DNA from: Acrasis kona
Taxonomy: Eukaryota; Heterolobosea; Eutetramitea; Acrasida; Acrasidae
DNA length: 64,000 bases
Assembly: GCA_026419775.2 (NCBI GenBank)
Contig: JAOPGA020000288.1
Coordinates: forward strand, 124,001 to 188,000
Direction of reading: 5' to 3'
Position numbers and translations under genes: made by a program. This document shows, piece after piece, positions 9,701 to 18,778 of the stretch (position 1 is the first letter of the stretch; each line of letters begins with the position of its first letter). The notes beneath the pieces were generated by a model. That model had not been told where the DNA came from. It made no database searches and saw only the letters and a list, made by a program, of their open reading frames with translations.

Positions 9701-11495
9701 TTCCTAGCGAATATTGTAGGATGGCCTTGTTGTTGAGAACTCCTGCTGTGGAAACAGCAACTGGTACCGAACTGCTCGTTCGTAATCCATCTCCTAACTG
9801 ACCATTGATTCCTACTCCCTAACGTTCGATGAGAACAAGTAAATTGTCATGTCGACTTACCCAAGTGTACAGAGAACCTTGATTGGTCATAAATGCTGCA
9901 CTTGAACCTCTCAAATATAATTTTGTAATATTGTCGGTGGTAGCTTTGGTGGTGTTTACAACCGTAGGTACGATAGAGACGACATTGTTGATGGTTCCAG
10001 TGACATAAACTTTATTGCTGTTGGTAAGATAAAGAGTGGATGAGGAGGAAGTTACAAAATCAACTACATCATTAACAAAGAATGAAGTAGAAGGGTAATC
10101 CTCTATGGGAGTCGATCTAGAATAGCTGGAAGCATATCCAGTTCCTCTTTCAGAAGTTGAGGTGCCGAATGATCCAAACCCATACAAGAGACCATTGGAT
10201 CCCAAGACCAAACCACCATCATTATTAATAAACATTTGTGATATTCTACTACTACCCATGACTTGATTTACATTAGGTACAATAGTAGGGTTACTCGTAG
10301 CAACTCCTGACACAATTCCCCATACAAAAATGGTTCCATCTGTGGTCAACGCACCTACAGAATACAAACCGGCATACAACGATGCGATAGTTCTGCCGCC
10401 AAATGCACTCATGGTGGTGTACCCGACTAGTGTGGCACTAGCTGCAACATCTGTCGCTACGACACCATTTCCGAACTGTCCATTTGCATTGTCGCCAACA
10501 ACATAAATGTTACCATCCGTGCCCAATAGCACTGTAGACGAACTACAGGCGGCAATGTCTTTGAATGTTTTTGAGCTTAGATTAGAGTTGCTGAGTGGTC
10601 GAGGTTGGAGTACATTTGTTGTTGCTCCATTTCCATTTTGACCTCTGTTACCTAAACCCTGTCAGGATTGAAAAAACGATCAATCAAGATATTTTTCTTA
10701 CCCATGTGTAAACAATTCCATTTCCATCAAGAATAACCGAAAATGAAGAACCGGTACGCAACTTTACCACTTGGTTAGGAACGTAAGTCATATTGACTGG
10801 TATAGGTGTTTTTGAAGAGGTAGTCGTTTGTGTTCCTTGACCTACGTGAAAGTTAATAAGTAACAAAAAGCAATGATACATACCTTGTTCACCGTATCTA
10901 TTGGAGCTCCCCCATGCGTACAATTTGTTATCAAACGATGTATGGGCAATCTAAATAGTTAGAACGAACACTCATCATTAAAACTTACCCAAATATTTGT
11001 TTCACCTGAAATGCTAGTAACTGAGGCGGAGTTGGGAATGTCAACTAATACCGGAGTGCTAACGTCACTCGCACTACCCGCTCCTGCTGCACTGCCGACA
11101 GCATAGATCTTGCCATCAGATGCCTTCATTAAAATGTTGAAAAATCCGGAATACAGGTTCGTAACTCGAAGTCCTTCAAGTGGGGTTCCCTTTGTAAGCA
11201 CTGGCTGAGGATACATATCCGTGCCATACGAAGCATTACGGCCGAGCTGCCTGTTAGCGTTGTTGCCCCAAGCGTACACTACTCCATCCGACGTAAGAAA
11301 ATTTGCCATTTGACTCCCTGACCCTAAAGATGTGATATTTAATCCATAACTGTTTGGCACAATTGAAGGAGTAAATGGTGATGGTTGATATGCATTGTTG
11401 AATACTTGGTAGTTATTATTTCCACCGAAACCAACTAGCACTTTCTGGCAAACACAGATACAAACAGTGATTGTCAAGGTGAGCACAGCCCTCAT
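6768..11495 (-). CDS. Secreted/type I membrane RCC1-repeat protein with mucin-like stalk and EGF module
   Basis: Five exons read on the minus strand (11495-10989, 10950-10884, 10841-10702, 10658-9861, 9818-6768). Introns are 38-43 nt and all phases join, giving 1520 residues. A signal peptide opens the protein. RCC1-type repeats (recurring LYAWGSNxxGQLG-like units) fill residues ~20-780. A Thr-Pro stalk of about 400 residues follows (~790-1195), then one EGF-like module ([24 protein letters not shown]), a further ectodomain, one transmembrane helix (~1465-1495) and a short charged tail. RCC1 blades normally form a seven-bladed propeller in cytosolic or nuclear regulators; here the topology implies an extracellular propeller on a glycosylated stalk, perhaps an adhesion or recognition receptor. 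The role is inferred. Confidence 0.85.
7755..8965 (-). repeat. Thr-Pro coding minisatellite with higher-order repeat
   Basis: On the minus strand this is (ACxCCx)n coding for alternating Thr and Pro with occasional Ser, Ala, Leu and Gln. A longer unit containing GGTGTTAAACCATCTGT (plus strand) recurs near 8041, 8311 and 8593, so blocks of about 270-280 bp were duplicated on top of the 6-bp repeat. It lies entirely inside the RCC1 gene's stalk. Confidence 0.85.
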
Positions 11496-11710
11496 CTTCT
11501 CACAATTTTTTTGCGCTGGTTTTTTATGTTCCTGACAAACGTATTAACATAAACGGATATACCGACTTTGACATCAATCCTCTCAGAGTCGTGTGAATTT
11601 TCCCGAGGGGCCAAATAAGACAAGAAGCCCGTAAGGTCCTCCCATTACAACTCCCACACAAACAATCTTCGAAATTGGGGTTACTTTGGTCAATATAGAA
11701 AGCAAGTACA

Positions 11711-11830
11711 GGAGCCTTCCGTCCCACTGTTGAACCTTCCGACCCATGATGAATCCTCCCATGCGCTATTGAATCCTCCCATGCAATATTGAAATCTCCG
11801 ATGACATAGTAATCTCCCATACTATTTATA
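11711..11830. repeat. Decayed tandem repeat with 20-bp period
   Basis: About six copies start at 11711, 11731, 11751, 11771, 11791 and 11811, each close to GAATCCTCCCATGCNATATT. The two central copies differ at only three positions; outer copies are more diverged. It lies about 215 bp upstream of the RCC1 gene start. The minus-strand frame across it looks like a by-product of the period, not a gene. Confidence 0.7.
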
Positions 11831-12840
11831 GTTTAACATCAACATTCGCCAAGGATGACAGTGGATTGGTCCAAGAGGAGATGATGTCATTGACTACATT
11901 AAGCAGGTGACGACCAAGCAAATAGCAAGCAACAGCAAACAATTCAATTTCACACCTACCGTTGGCATTGTTTAACTCTTCTTCGGTCCCAAAATTTTTG
12001 AGTCTTATAACGATGCATACAATTGATATAAACGAAAAAAATTGAAAAAAAGATGTTGAAAAGTCACTTGGGCACCCATGCCCCAGCGTATTTTAATGTG
12101 TTTTCTAAGGTCAATTTCGGTCAACCCAGAGCCAAATAAATGTGTGGAGTGGTTAAGAGTTAATGGCTACAAATCACAACAATTAAATCAAACCACAAAT
12201 GCTACAAACAGTGATACCAGAGAGTATAAATAATTTATAATTAAAACTTATTCCAACTAGGGTCGTTCTTTTCTAAATAATCCATAATAAAATTGCATAA
12301 ATCAATCAAGGGTTGAATGGCGGATTCTTAGAATTTCGATTTCTTGAGTTTAGTATCATCCTCATATCTGACTAAACTCACACAGCTAAAATGTTATTAA
12401 CTTGTGATGAATATCTTAGGTTCGCACGTGTTCTCTTTAGTGCACTTCGCACAATCAATCATTTTATGTTTACGATGAAGGTAAACAGAAATTGTTCCAC
12501 CACCATAATGCTGTGGAAGAGTCTTTTTTGTCATCTCTTCTTGAGGGCAACTTTACTTTCATTTTTTACAGAGCTAAAAAACTCTAACAAAGAAATCTCA
12601 AATAAATATAAAGGAAGGAAGTATGGAGTTTAAAATGGCATATTCATTTTTGTCGGGAATGACTGGGACATATGGTTCAATGATTGGTGTTTGAAAAGCT
12701 ATTTGTTGACTGCCAGAAAAGAATTGGTGCCATCTATTGATTTGGGTAAGTAAGTGTCTCACACGAAAGTTCTGCAGTAATATTATAAAACCAAGAAAGA
12801 CTTAACAAACACCAAATGTGCCAAGAGAACAACACAAAGT
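11831..12840. other. Intergenic region, nothing supported
   Basis: About 1 kb between the RCC1 gene promoter side and the 3' end of the cathepsin gene. A plus-strand frame of 80 codons at 12391 has no supporting feature. No RNA gene or mobile element was recognised. Confidence 0.4.
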
Positions 12841-14391
12841 TTATTTTTTGCTCATCTCGACTACATAATACACTTGCTGTCCTTGAACTGCAAGACCAAT
12901 ACCAATATTGTTGAAATTCTTCAAGCTATCGTACATTTTGGTTGTGATGTAATTAGCAAGGTTTTGGGTGAATGGATTAGGGAAGGTGTCGTAATTATAA
13001 CCAGCTGATTCAGTTCCGGAGTTTGCTCCGTCGTTAACCATGGTAGTCCACCTGCTTGTAGCCCAGTTTGCGTTGGTTGAGCCCCATCCTCCGAAGCCGA
13101 AAGGTTCAGCTCCGCTCACAAATAAACCGGTTTGCCTCATGCAGTTGTCGTTGAGTTTTTGGTTGTATGTGTAAGTCCTACTCATGTTTCTTTGTGTGAA
13201 TTGATTGACTAGAGTGAACACTTGTTGAGCTGCGTTAGAGAGGGCATTGGCAGGGGGTGCTGTGGTGGGTGCGATGGTTGTGGTGGGTGCTGGTGTGGTA
13301 GTTGGCGCCTTAGTAGTGGTGGTTGGTTGAGGAGCTGGTGACGTGGCCGCTGGAGAGATATCTGGAATAGCAGCGGTTACGTAGTTCTCAATACCCATTT
13401 CACCGAACTTGACTCTGACGAAACCTTTCTCTCCCCACCAAGTGTTCCAGCTGTTAGCGACGATCCAGTACTTGACTCCATTCTGTGTTCCCCATCCAGT
13501 AATCTTAACTGCGTGACCTCCAATAGATGGGCAGTTGCTTGTTGGGCATTGGTAAATTCCTGAACTGTATTGCATGAATTCATTGGTGACGTCGATAACT
13601 ACACTGACTGAACCGTAGGACATGATGGCTTCTTGAATTAGTTGAACGGCGTTGCTTGGGGTTCCATAGGTGACAAAGTAGTTTTGAGCGTTCTTAACCT
13701 TGTAGGATACCTTTGAGGCTACGTCAGAACCGTCATCACACTTGGCACTGCAAACTGGGTTGACACCCTTGTTGTAGGTATCTGCGGCATACGTTTGGCA
13801 GCTAGAAGTGACAAGTCCACGAGTGTTGATGGTCTTCCAGGCGGCTTGAGGATCTCCTCCGCTGCAGCCGTCAGGTTTGGTACAACCAGCGAGCTGTTGA
13901 GTGCTGATTTTAGCATTCTTGATTTTACCACCGGTTGCAACACAAAGTCTGTCAGAGAAGGTACTTCCGACGGCGAAAGCCCAGCAGGAACCGCATTGAC
14001 CTTGATCCCAGATATCGGCAACGCAGCCTGGCCATTGGGCGTTAACATCAAAACTGCTTGGGATACTTTGCAAAAGTTTTCTGTTGCTCAATGAATTTGT
14101 GTTCTTGGTCAAGATTGGTGCTTCAATGTCGGATGGCGAGAAGGCGCCTAACAACTGTTTGATAGCTCCAGACTCCAGACAGGTGAACTTGTTGTGGGCG
14201 GCGGTCCAAGTGGATCCAGTAGCGGACTTGAGGATCTTGTCGACAGAGTTGAATCTAATACACTTGGTGATATCAGTGAGCTCGGAGATACCGGGTACCT
14301 TGATTAAGCTTCCAATGATTGGAAGGCCTCCAAGTTGGCACGAGGCGGTACACACCAAGAGGGCGACTAAGAAGAAGAGGCCCTTGCTCAT
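12841..14391 (-). CDS. Papain-family (C1A) cysteine protease fused to a CAP-like domain
   Basis: A single-exon gene of 516 residues with a signal peptide (SKGLFFLVALLVCTASC). A pro-region of about 90 residues precedes the peptidase, which has oxyanion Gln132 and catalytic Cys136 in GQCGSCWAF, His293 in GGHAVKITGWG, and Asn313 in NSWNTWWG, with the early Cys pattern of cathepsin B-like enzymes. A Thr/Pro/Ala linker (~345-380) leads to about 135 C-terminal residues resembling bacterial-type CAP/SCP domains (a VNQ start, a TESAGYN segment, and a GIGLAVQGQQVYYVVEM end). The peptidase call is secure and likely lysosomal or secreted; the CAP assignment is by pattern. A TTAATAAAAG element lies about 45 bp before the ATG, and AATAAA overlaps the stop. 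Confidence 0.92.
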   Translation of the reverse strand: MSKGLFFLVALLVCTASCQLGGLPIIGSLIKVPGISELTDITKCIRFNSVDKILKSATGSTWTAAHNKFTCLESGAIKQLLGAFSPSDIEAPILTKNTNSLSNRKLLQSIPSSFDVNAQWPGCVADIWDQGQCGSCWAFAVGSTFSDRLCVATGGKIKNAKISTQQLAGCTKPDGCSGGDPQAAWKTINTRGLVTSSCQTYAADTYNKGVNPVCSAKCDDGSDVASKVSYKVKNAQNYFVTYGTPSNAVQLIQEAIMSYGSVSVVIDVTNEFMQYSSGIYQCPTSNCPSIGGHAVKITGWGTQNGVKYWIVANSWNTWWGEKGFVRVKFGEMGIENYVTAAIPDISPAATSPAPQPTTTTKAPTTTPAPTTTIAPTTAPPANALSNAAQQVFTLVNQFTQRNMSRTYTYNQKLNDNCMRQTGLFVSGAEPFGFGGWGSTNANWATSRWTTMVNDGANSGTESAGYNYDTFPNPFTQNLANYITTKMYDSLKNFNNIGIGLAVQGQQVYYVVEMSKK

Positions 14392-14710
14392 TTTTTAGGA
14401 TCGAATTTCTATGTAGGATACGATGTATCGGTTGGCTTTTATTAATTACGGAACCGTAGAATCGCGTTTCACCAAAAAAGTATATGTGATACGGAGATAA
14501 CGGAATTTCTTACAATCCAATTAGCTTTTAAATATGCTGAAATATTAAATAGTCATAATAAACGGCGGTTTTTTCATAAAATTTGGGTATATCTTACAAT
14601 TTAATCATTATTCTGTCTATTTTGATTAGACATTTTTTACAACTATCGTCGTTTTTAGGATGTCGTTATAGCAACGATGATGAAAAGTCAAGTAATCTAC
14701 TAAGGAATAT
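14392..14710. other. Promoter/3' flank between two minus-strand genes
   Basis: About 320 bp holding the cathepsin promoter (TATA-like TTAATAAAAG near 14437-14446 on the minus strand) and the 3' flank of the acyltransferase. Nothing else is seen. Confidence 0.4.
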
Positions 14711-15715
14711 TTATTCATTTTTCTTACTTCGTCTCAAATACTTGAAACTGCTGAGCTCAAAGTTTGGTCTCTTGGTCTTTTTGTGCATGTTAGCACCTAG
14801 AACCATTATTTTTCTTACATTCTCGGCGAACAAAGAGGGGTCATTTCTCTCTTCGACATTTGGATAGTATGGAGGGAAATGGACAACGTCCACCTTTTGG
14901 AACATTTGACACATTAATTGTTTCAAATAACTTGCATCATCGTGTCCAATCCAGGCAGGATTAAAGTATTTCCAAGGATATCGCAAAACAATTGGTTGGA
15001 CTGCCTTTCCTGGTACAAACGCTCCAGAGTGGAAGTGAATGATTTGCTTTCCATTGGTGGTTGTTCCTTCAGGGAAAATCAAAAGACGGGGCGTGGTACC
15101 ATCATATGTTTCGGCTCTCTTAATCATGGTTGGGATTAATTGACTCTTTGTATCAGGGCCAACGAAAAGAGTGTTCATCTTCTTCAGCATGAATCCGATG
15201 ATTGGGTAGTTTGCGGTGTCTGATTTTGCGACAACACTCATGAGTCCGAGCTCGTAAATGATGGTGAAGGCATCAAAGACCGAAACGTGATTAGATACTA
15301 CTATACAAGCCTCTTTTTTAGGTACTGGTTCTGTTCCCTCGTCGTCCTCCTCAGCGTTAATCTCCTTTCTATACTCTTCTAGCTCGCTTTGTGTTACATA
15401 ATACCTACGAATCTTCACAACTCCAAACCACCACAAAACAGTTCTGCACATCCTTGGTGTAGCTGACAGTATCCACCTCCTCCAGGCAGACAAATCTTCA
15501 AAATTTGGGGGACCAAATGCAAAAGCAATTTTCATCAATAACATTAATACAGTGAGGGTGGTGAGTATACCAATAAGACGGAGTGGGCATATTAGTAGAA
15601 TCAGACCAAATATCCAGAACTTTGTTTGAAATAGTTTTTTCGATGGGTAAAGATTGTCATCTCTTTGAAAAGGAAAGTGTTGCTCTGAAGTATATTGGTC
15701 CACCACCTCCACCAT
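14711..15715 (-). CDS. Lysophospholipid acyltransferase (PlsC/LPCAT-type)
   Basis: 334 residues in one exon. Transfers an acyl group from acyl-CoA to a lysophospholipid at the ER or Golgi membrane. A long hydrophobic stretch at residues 33-68 anchors the N terminus. The catalytic motif is NHVSVFD (His143, Asp148), matching NHxxxxD of the family, and the substrate-binding motif is FPEGTTTNG (214-222). The spacing of about 70 residues between motifs is usual. The RYPWKYFNPAW segment resembles LPCAT1/2 and plant LPEAT proteins, but the EF hands of LPCAT2 are missing. An AATAAA overlaps the stop. The precise lysolipid cannot be read from sequence. Confidence 0.88.
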   Translation of the reverse strand: MVEVVDQYTSEQHFPFQRDDNLYPSKKLFQTKFWIFGLILLICPLRLIGILTTLTVLMLLMKIAFAFGPPNFEDLSAWRRWILSATPRMCRTVLWWFGVVKIRRYYVTQSELEEYRKEINAEEDDEGTEPVPKKEACIVVSNHVSVFDAFTIIYELGLMSVVAKSDTANYPIIGFMLKKMNTLFVGPDTKSQLIPTMIKRAETYDGTTPRLLIFPEGTTTNGKQIIHFHSGAFVPGKAVQPIVLRYPWKYFNPAWIGHDDASYLKQLMCQMFQKVDVVHFPPYYPNVEERNDPSLFAENVRKIMVLGANMHKKTKRPNFELSSFKYLRRSKKNE

Positions 15716-15982
15716 CTTCTTTGACAGGTTGGTGTTGTAGTTTGATGAATTTGAACAACCATAATAAATGTCATATATAACGTATTGGCTACTAAATTTG
15801 GTTAAACCTTACTATTAATATTTTGTAATTTATTCTAACTGAAGATGAGGGAGACGTTGGTTATGATCTACTACTGAACTCCTGTTACTCTAAAAGTTAG
15901 TAGCATCTAACTACATCAGTTTGAAAATTTTGTTATGATTTTGACAGGTTGAGTTTCTAAATCAACAACCAAGCTAAAGTAA

Positions 15983-17022
15983 ATGGGGCAGGCTCAAGTG
16001 ACACCATCAAAGGCGCCCACCAAACCCTTTATGCCACTTGCTATTTATTCTCAAGACCCTACGTAAGTTACATATGACACATTTTAAAAAGCAACAAAAC
16101 TAGATTTGTAACTAGCCTGTTGTCTTGTGAGCTTGATGGCAGAAGATCAGATTTTAAGACACTTGTAAAATTTACAGCGAAGGTAATCGACATGGGTGAC
16201 TGTCCCTTACAAATTTGTCAACATGGCATCATGCATGGGTTGGATGATAGATTATACCATTTACCTTATAGTGCTGCTTTATCAAGAGAGTATTTTTGTT
16301 ACAAAGAGTACAACATAAAGCAATCTAGTCAAATTGAGATGAGTTTTCCAAATAAACTACATGTAGAAGACCTTACTTTTGCAACGGACTTTATAGAAGT
16401 GTACAAAAACGCACTTGATGTAATTTTTGAATCTTTCCAACAAGAAAATCTTTACATTGGACACTCATCATTTTCTGATGTTGATTTTATATTTGAGGGG
16501 CCATCAATCCCAATGGATAAAATTACCATTAAACAAGCAATAAAGATTCCCAAAGAAGTAGACATGATTCTGTCCGCTGTCCACTTGGCTTTTATTGATT
16601 GTCCAGACCAAAATATAATGAAAAAATTTACTCTTCTAGTGTTGTTCTGTCCTGAAGATATGATACCATGTATTTTAGAAATGTATCGTATTTGTGCTTA
16701 TGCGTTAGTAAAAGAAGAAATCAGGGAAGACGACTCGTATATTATTCCAATATTAGAACATATGAAGGCTTGTGAATTGTATAACGAATATCTTGTTGAT
16801 TATAACATTATTCCTGCCATTGATAGTAGATCCTCCAAAATAAAATCAAATCATTCTGGATTTTGTGATGCTCAAATAAAATCGCAATTTATAGAGCTTT
16901 GTGGGAGAAGAAGGGATATGATGATCAGAAGAGCAAGAGATGAACTCAATCCTAAAATCCTAAAATTTTTCAAGAGCATACCTCAGAACAAAGACACCAA
17001 GCCTGCTCGCCCGTGCATGTAA
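15983..17022 (+). CDS. Hypothetical soluble protein, two exons
   Basis: Exon 1 (15983-16062) starts MGQAQVTPSK; an intron of 41 nt (16063-16103) leads to exon 2, read to the TAA at 17020-17022. A second acceptor at 16115 keeps the same phase and would remove four residues. The product of about 332 residues is helix-rich, with no signal peptide or membrane helix, and ends in a basic patch. I do not recognise the family. A Gly at position 2 could allow N-myristoylation, but the Ser/Thr usual at position 6 is missing. The gene stands alone between intergenic regions, so context gives no hint. Confidence 0.7.
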
Positions 17023-17461
17023 AATAGAATTTCAATACATCCTTATATATTCCTTACGTTCGTAATGTGTACCCAATGTTGCCACAAAAAATGGTGTTGA
17101 ACGTTTTAATTAGAAAGTTGACTCTTTGCCCAACCATGTTATAATAGTTAAATTTTGTCATTCATGAAGACATCACCTCTTTTATGTCAAAAATAGTACA
17201 ATAAAATAACGTTTAGAACATTAAATTGTATTTCGATTGCAGTCGTTGTTTGGTGCATTTTTATCTTGCTGAACATAACCTTTGACGAGCGTAAAATCCT
17301 CAATCTATTTCGTCATGAATATGTTGGTCGGTCACCTTTATTCAACAAATGCTAATTACAAAAAACATTACAAGGAAGTCCTGACAAGTTCTGTGAATGT
17401 TCGACTTTGTTATTCAATGAATTGAGAAGGGTAACACAAATCAAAAACAAGTGACACAGAC
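17023..17461. other. Intergenic region upstream of the synapsin homologue
   Basis: About 440 bp of AT-rich DNA between two plus-strand genes. No additional gene, repeat or clear TATA box was recognised. Confidence 0.4.
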
Positions 17462-18506
17462 ATGAACGAAAGAAATGTTGTTGTTATGGATGGAAATGTA
17501 AACCACGATTGGGTTGGAATGTTCAAGGGCAAAACTCTTCGTGATGGATCGACTATAAGAGTGGTGCAAGGTAGTTGGATGGAAACAGCCATTACTTATT
17601 ACAGCGAGGTCCGACAAACACGTTCAACTAGCGGCGAGGACTCCAAGTTGTACAAGAAATTTGACTGTAATCTATTGATGGCCCCAATGAACGAGTCTCA
17701 AGGTAAAGTTAAAAGACCAAGTACGTTGGTTGTTCAACCTGACTTTGTCATTGCAAGAAATCAGGTGCGCTCACTAAGTAGGGAGTCTGACAAACGCTCT
17801 GTACTTTATGGTTTAATGTGTTCCGGTGTTCCAGCCATTAACTCCCTCCATTCAATATACATGAATTTAGAAAGGCCCGTGGTATATGCAGCTTTAGCGG
17901 AGATCGAAAGGAGAGTCGGTCACGAAGCGTTTCCTTTGATCTCATTCAACTATTACAGCGGGTACAAGCAGATGATGATTTCACCAGATTTTCCAGCCGT
18001 ATTGAAGGTCAGGTAAGTTACGAAAAAAGGTCTTTTTTTAAAATACTTTTAGTCACGCTCATCGAGGAATGGGTAAAATGAAGTTAGACAATCAACAACA
18101 GTTCCACGACATTTCCACGATAGTTGCACTCGATGATCAATACTCAACCATTGAACCCTTCATTGATTCTGTTTACGGAATTAGAGTACAAAAGATTGGT
18201 GGTAATTATGCGGTCTATAGAAAAGACTTTACTGGCTCTGGCTGGAAGAGTCAGTTTGGTGGGTCATCTTTGAAAGAGATTCCACTTGAGGACAAGTACA
18301 AGTTGTGGGCTGATGAGTGTTCAAAATTATTTGGGGGATTGGATATCCTGGCCGTTGATGCTTTGCATGGAAAAGATGGAAAGGATTACATTATAGAATT
18401 GAATGACACAGCAATTGGACTCACACCTGGGTATTGGGAATTGCAGACAAAGTTGATTGTTGACATTGCAATTGAGCGAATGAACGACATTTATTGTGAC
18501 AAATAA
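17462..18506 (+). CDS. Synapsin homologue (ATP-grasp fold)
   Basis: Two exons (17462-18012 and 18053-18506) with a 40-nt intron join in phase to give 334 residues. The protein follows the synapsin B and C domains from end to end: an N-terminal MDGNVNHDWVGMFKGKTL strand segment, PDFVIARNQ, GVPAINSLHSIY, FPLI, then HAHRGMGKMKLDN (the ATP-grasp glycine-rich loop region), ALDDQYSTIEPFIDS, RVQKIGGNY, KLWADECSKLFGGLDILAVD and ALHGKDGKDYIIELND. In animals synapsins bind ATP and tether synaptic vesicles to actin. The phosphorylated N-terminal A domain and the Pro-rich tail of vertebrate synapsins are absent. I infer a role in vesicle clustering or traffic, or an unstudied ATP-grasp enzyme activity. 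An AATAAA overlaps the stop. The family call is strong. Confidence 0.9.
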
Positions 18507-18534
18507 AAGTTGGTCTAGATGTTGACGATAAAAG

Positions 18535-18614
18535 TGACGACTGTGGGATTTGAACCCACGCCCTTTCGGAGACGAACTTGAGTCGTCCATCTTAGACCGC
18601 TCGATCAAATCGCC
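18535..18614 (-). tRNA. tRNA-Leu (anticodon CAA)
   Basis: 80 nt without intron. The acceptor stem pairs GGCGATT with AGTCGTC (two G-U pairs) and the discriminator is A. The anticodon arm is GACGA / CTCAAGT / TCGTC, so the anticodon is CAA, reading UUG. A long variable arm (as in Leu and Ser tRNAs) precedes a T arm with the GTGGG-TTCAAAT-CCCAC B box. A CTTTT run just downstream is a Pol III terminator. Confidence 0.93.
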
Positions 18615-18778
18615 ATTGCCATTATCCATATAATGAAGATTAGTGTTAATTCGATATTATACAAACGATAAATTGTTTGGAATAAGTCAAGTTGCATTGA
18701 AGGTTGTCAGGGTCAAGAGTTGTGGTTGTAAGATGAACAACTGAGAACATTTAGACTAAGGAATGTTTATTTAATAAA

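Noticed and set aside
12391..12633. Plus-strand frame of 80 codons
   Set aside because: No family, no splice partners and no AATAAA at the stop; isolated in a 1-kb gap.
18327..18629. Minus-strand frame across the tRNA gene
   Set aside because: It runs through the tRNA-Leu and the antisense of the synapsin exon.
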